Shown in pieces: positions 35,376-37,500 of a DNA stretch of 37,500 bases (the first letter of the stretch is position 1; each line of letters opens with the position of its first letter). The stretch spans positions 447,501 through 485,000 of the forward strand of contig CAJNDS010001680.1 in assembly GCA_905221605.1 (NCBI GenBank). Direction: 5' to 3'. This stretch comes from Symbiodinium natans (taxonomy: Eukaryota; Sar; Dinophyceae; Suessiales; Symbiodiniaceae). Made by a program: the position numbers and the translations under genes. Below the pieces are notes generated by a model, which saw nothing but the letters and a program-made list of their open reading frames with translations, was not told the origin of the DNA and made no database searches.

Positions 35376-36080
35376 AAGGAGCCGACGGCACAAATCCTTC
35401 CCCGGGCAGTTCCCGCCTTGACTGCGGAGGCGGGCATCGCTGACGAGTTTGGCTTAGTTTAGGGTTTAGGGTTTAGGGTTTAGGGTTTAGGGTTTAGGGT
35501 TTAGGGTTTAGGGTTTAGGGTTTAGAGTTTAGGGTTTAGGGTTTAGGGTTTAGGGTTTAGGGTTTACGGTTTAGGGTTTGCCCACATGGACTAAACCCCA
35601 AAGCAACACAAACAAAACATCTCCAGAGGAGCCGATGGCACAAATCCTTCCCCGGGCAGCTCCCGCCTTGACTGCGGAGGCGGGCATCGCTGACGAGTTT
35701 GGCATAGTTTAGGGTTTAAAATAGGGTTTAGGGTTTAGGGTTTAGGGTTTAGGGTTTAGGGTTTAGGGTTTAGGGTTTGCCCACATTGACTAAACCCCAA
35801 AGCAACACAAACAAAACATCTCCAGAGGAGCCGATGGCACAAATCCTTCCCCGGGCAGCTCCCGCCTTGACTGCGGAGGCGGGCATCGCTGACGAGTTTG
35901 GCTTAGTTTAGGGTTTAGGGTTTAGGGTTTAGGGTTTAGGGTTTAGGGTGTGCCCACATGGACTAAACCCCAAAGCAACACAAACAAAACATCTCCAGAG
36001 GAGCCGATGGCACAATTCCTGCCCCGGGCAGCTCCCGCCTTGACTGCAGAGGTGGGCATCGCTGAAGAGTTTGGCTTAAG
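35376..36080 (+). CDS. one exon in four tandem copies
   Basis: The same ~80-nt exon occurs at 35376-35455, 35626-35705, 35825-35904 and 35998-36078. Each follows ACATCTCCAG (the first follows CCCTAAA) and reads EPTAQILPRAVPALTAEAGI then ADEFGL, open in all four copies with a few replacements (T/M, V/A, A/V, D/E). Units are separated by ~45 bp of conserved intron end (ACTAAACCCCAAAGCAACAC) plus a variable number of TTTAGGG units, so repeat lengths are 250, 199 and 173 bp. In-frame use depends on phase; four exons would add about 27 residues each. Confidence 0.6.
35453..35575. repeat. TTTAGGG tract, ~17 units
   Basis: Tract between the first and second copies of the tandem exon; shorter tracts separate the other copies. 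Confidence 0.95.
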
Positions 36081-36169
36081 GGGACAAGGAGGGTTTAATT
36101 ACGTAGGGTTTAGGGTTTGGGGTTTGGGGTTTGGGGGTTCGAGTTTAGGGTGAAGGGTTTAGGGTTCAT

Positions 36170-36354
36170 GCTGGCACTGAGATGGTCGCCGAATGGGACC
36201 CTGCCCAACAGTTGCGTGTGAACCCAGTGCCATTCAGCTCCTCCAAGACCTGGCTGCGTTTAGGGTTTAGGGTTTAACTACGTGTGCGGAGCGTTGTCAG
36301 CGGTCTGCCCGCTGCACTACAGCGGCTTGTGCCCACCATGATGCACCTGCCAGG
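36170..36354 (+). CDS. exon pair around a 30-nt telomeric segment
   Basis: The first part (36170-36258) reads AGTEMVAEWDPAQQLRVNPV then PFSSSKTWLR. The second (36289-36354) reads SVVSGLPAALQRLVPTMMHL then PG and ends at GCCAG|GA. Between them, 36259-36288 is 30 nt of TTTAGGG-type sequence with a TAA in frame. Removing it gives TWLRSVVSGLP in one frame. Product unknown. Confidence 0.55.
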
Positions 36355-36759
36355 AGTTCAGGGGTTTGGGGTTAGGGTGTGGCTTTATAAGGTTTAGGAC
36401 AAAAGTGGAGACTATATAATGGTTGTGTAAGGGTTGTGTACTTAGCTATGTCAGCGTTTCAGGGCCTCCTTACCGGTGTTCTCACTACTGAATCGACTGA
36501 GGGCGTCGTTTGGGGTTTACAGGGTTTCATAGGGGCAAGGAGGGATTGTAGGGCTTGTAGGGGCTATAACAGTTATACTCAGGGACAGGGTAGGTAACCT
36601 TTAACCTTTTTGGTTATATCGAAGCCTACTATATAAAAACCCTGAACCCTAAACCCTAAACTTTTTTTGGGTATTCAGCCTCCAAGTATATAGAGGTCAG
36701 GCCTATTTGGTTTGTGCAGGGCTTCGAGGGGCTCCTGGCATCCTTTTGGTTTAGGGTTT

Positions 36760-36815
36760 TAGGGTTTAGGGTTTAGGGTTTAGGGTTTAGGGTTTAGGGT
36801 TTAGGGTTTAGGGTA
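36760..36815. repeat. TTTAGGG tract
   Basis: About eight perfect TTTAGGG units. Confidence 0.95.
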
Positions 36816-37266
36816 GCCCCAAATCCTACTAACTACTAGGATAATCAAGAATCAATCTTGTGGGGGAGGGCCAGTAAGATGTTCCCGCAGCGTCTTCTTT
36901 TTCCTCTTCTGCAAACCCTAAGCCCCACACCCCAAATCTTAGGCTCTAAGCCTTCCACAAAGCCCACAAGACCTCAAACCCTAAACCGTACACCCTAAAC
37001 CCTAACGCCTAACCCCCTAACCCCTAAACTCTAAACCTTAAACCCTAAACCTAAACCCTAAACCCTGACGCCTAAACCCCTAAACCCCAAACCCTAAAAC
37101 CCTAAACCCTAAAAAGCCCACCTAAAGCCCCTGAAGCCCTAAGCGCAATCAAGCTCCACCCCCCCTGAGTTTTCAATCCTTGAGCTCCTAGGCCTGCAAC
37201 CCTCTACCCCTAAACCCTAAACCCTAAACCCTAAACCCTAAACCCTAAACCCCAAATGCCTAGGAG

Positions 37267-37329
37267 ATTCCGGAGGAGCCAGCGGCGGCGCCCGATGTGA
37301 CAACTGCACCGGCGGCCTCGGCCGATCAG
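37267..37329 (+). CDS. 63-nt exon with AG acceptor and CAG|GT donor
   Basis: CCTAGGAG precedes IPEEPAAAPDVTTAPAASAD and Q; GATCAG|GTGGGC is a textbook donor. Exactly 21 codons, phase 0 at both ends, Ala/Pro-rich and acidic. The donor GTGGGC is the same as in the FNIP intron. Confidence 0.6.
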
Positions 37330-37500
37330 GTGGGCATCGCGCGTGTTCGGCGAGTTTCGGGGGTTTGAGGTTCCTAGGGTTTAGGGTTTAGGGTTCAGGG
37401 ATTAGGGTTTAGGGTTTAGGGTTTAGGGTTTAGGGTTTTAGGTTTTAGGTTTTAGGTTCATAAGGTTCAGGGTTTAGGGTTTGCAGGCTACTTACATAGT

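Noticed and set aside
35376-36080. CRISPR-like array (repeat with variable spacers)
   Set aside because: Spacers are TTTAGGG repeats, not unique sequences, and the repeated part is coding-like in a eukaryotic context.
1-37500. Dinoflagellate spliced-leader or U-snRNA genes
   Set aside because: I looked by eye for the spliced-leader core on both strands and for U1, U2, U4, U5 and U6 signatures and saw none. A covariance-model search would be decisive.

Overview
The window looks like nuclear DNA of a dinoflagellate or close relative. The plant/alveolate-type telomere heptamer TTTAGGG and its complement CCCTAAA occur hundreds of times, interstitially and in both orientations. Genes are cut into small exons, every well-supported exon lies on the + strand, and introns use GT, GC and possibly GA donors with AG acceptors. 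A 22-residue FNIP-repeat protein and a cytosine-5 DNA methyltransferase fit too. No species is claimed. I see no spliced-leader gene, tRNA, rRNA, CRISPR array or bacterial-type operon.

Layout. (1) About 1-3170: a gene of about six exons, product unrecognised, with TTTAGGG or poly-C/poly-A introns. (2) 3381-4770: seven copies of a ~195-bp satellite. (3) 5048-9230: a transposase-like gene with a helix-turn-helix, spaced acidic motifs and a hAT-type C-terminal dimerisation segment. (4) ~9740-11591: a cytosine-5 DNA methyltransferase-like gene with an N-terminal exon built of internal duplications. (5) 12.1-14.5 kb: telomeric tract, a GGGCCCTTGGCC minisatellite and long poly-C tracts. (6) 13.4-27.1 kb: many short exon-like islands (30-220 nt) between TTTAGGG/CCCTAAA tracts, plus a decayed reverse-transcriptase fragment. 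(7) 27171-29590: a three-exon gene whose 685-residue product joins a ubiquitin-like N-terminus to about 25 FNIP repeats. (8) 29.7-37.35 kb: another series of short + strand exon-like islands, including one exon in four tandem copies.

The most interesting structure is in the introns. Several are short terminal-inverted-repeat (TIR) elements of 85-150 bp whose ends coincide with splice sites. Others have a telomeric-repeat core flanked by short direct repeats that contain both splice sites, as in the FNIP gene (13-bp repeat, 104-nt intron) and at 22.5 kb (10-bp repeat, 84-nt intron). This is what introners (transposable elements that create introns) should look like; introners are established in dinoflagellates. 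At least four TIR families are visible. In one family, three copies carry telomeric repeat at different positions, so the telomeric sequence seems to have been added or expanded repeatedly.

All exon boundaries here were read by eye from reading frame and splice-site sequence. No transcript or database comparison was available. Short exon calls between 13 and 37 kb are individually tentative, and how they group into genes is unknown.
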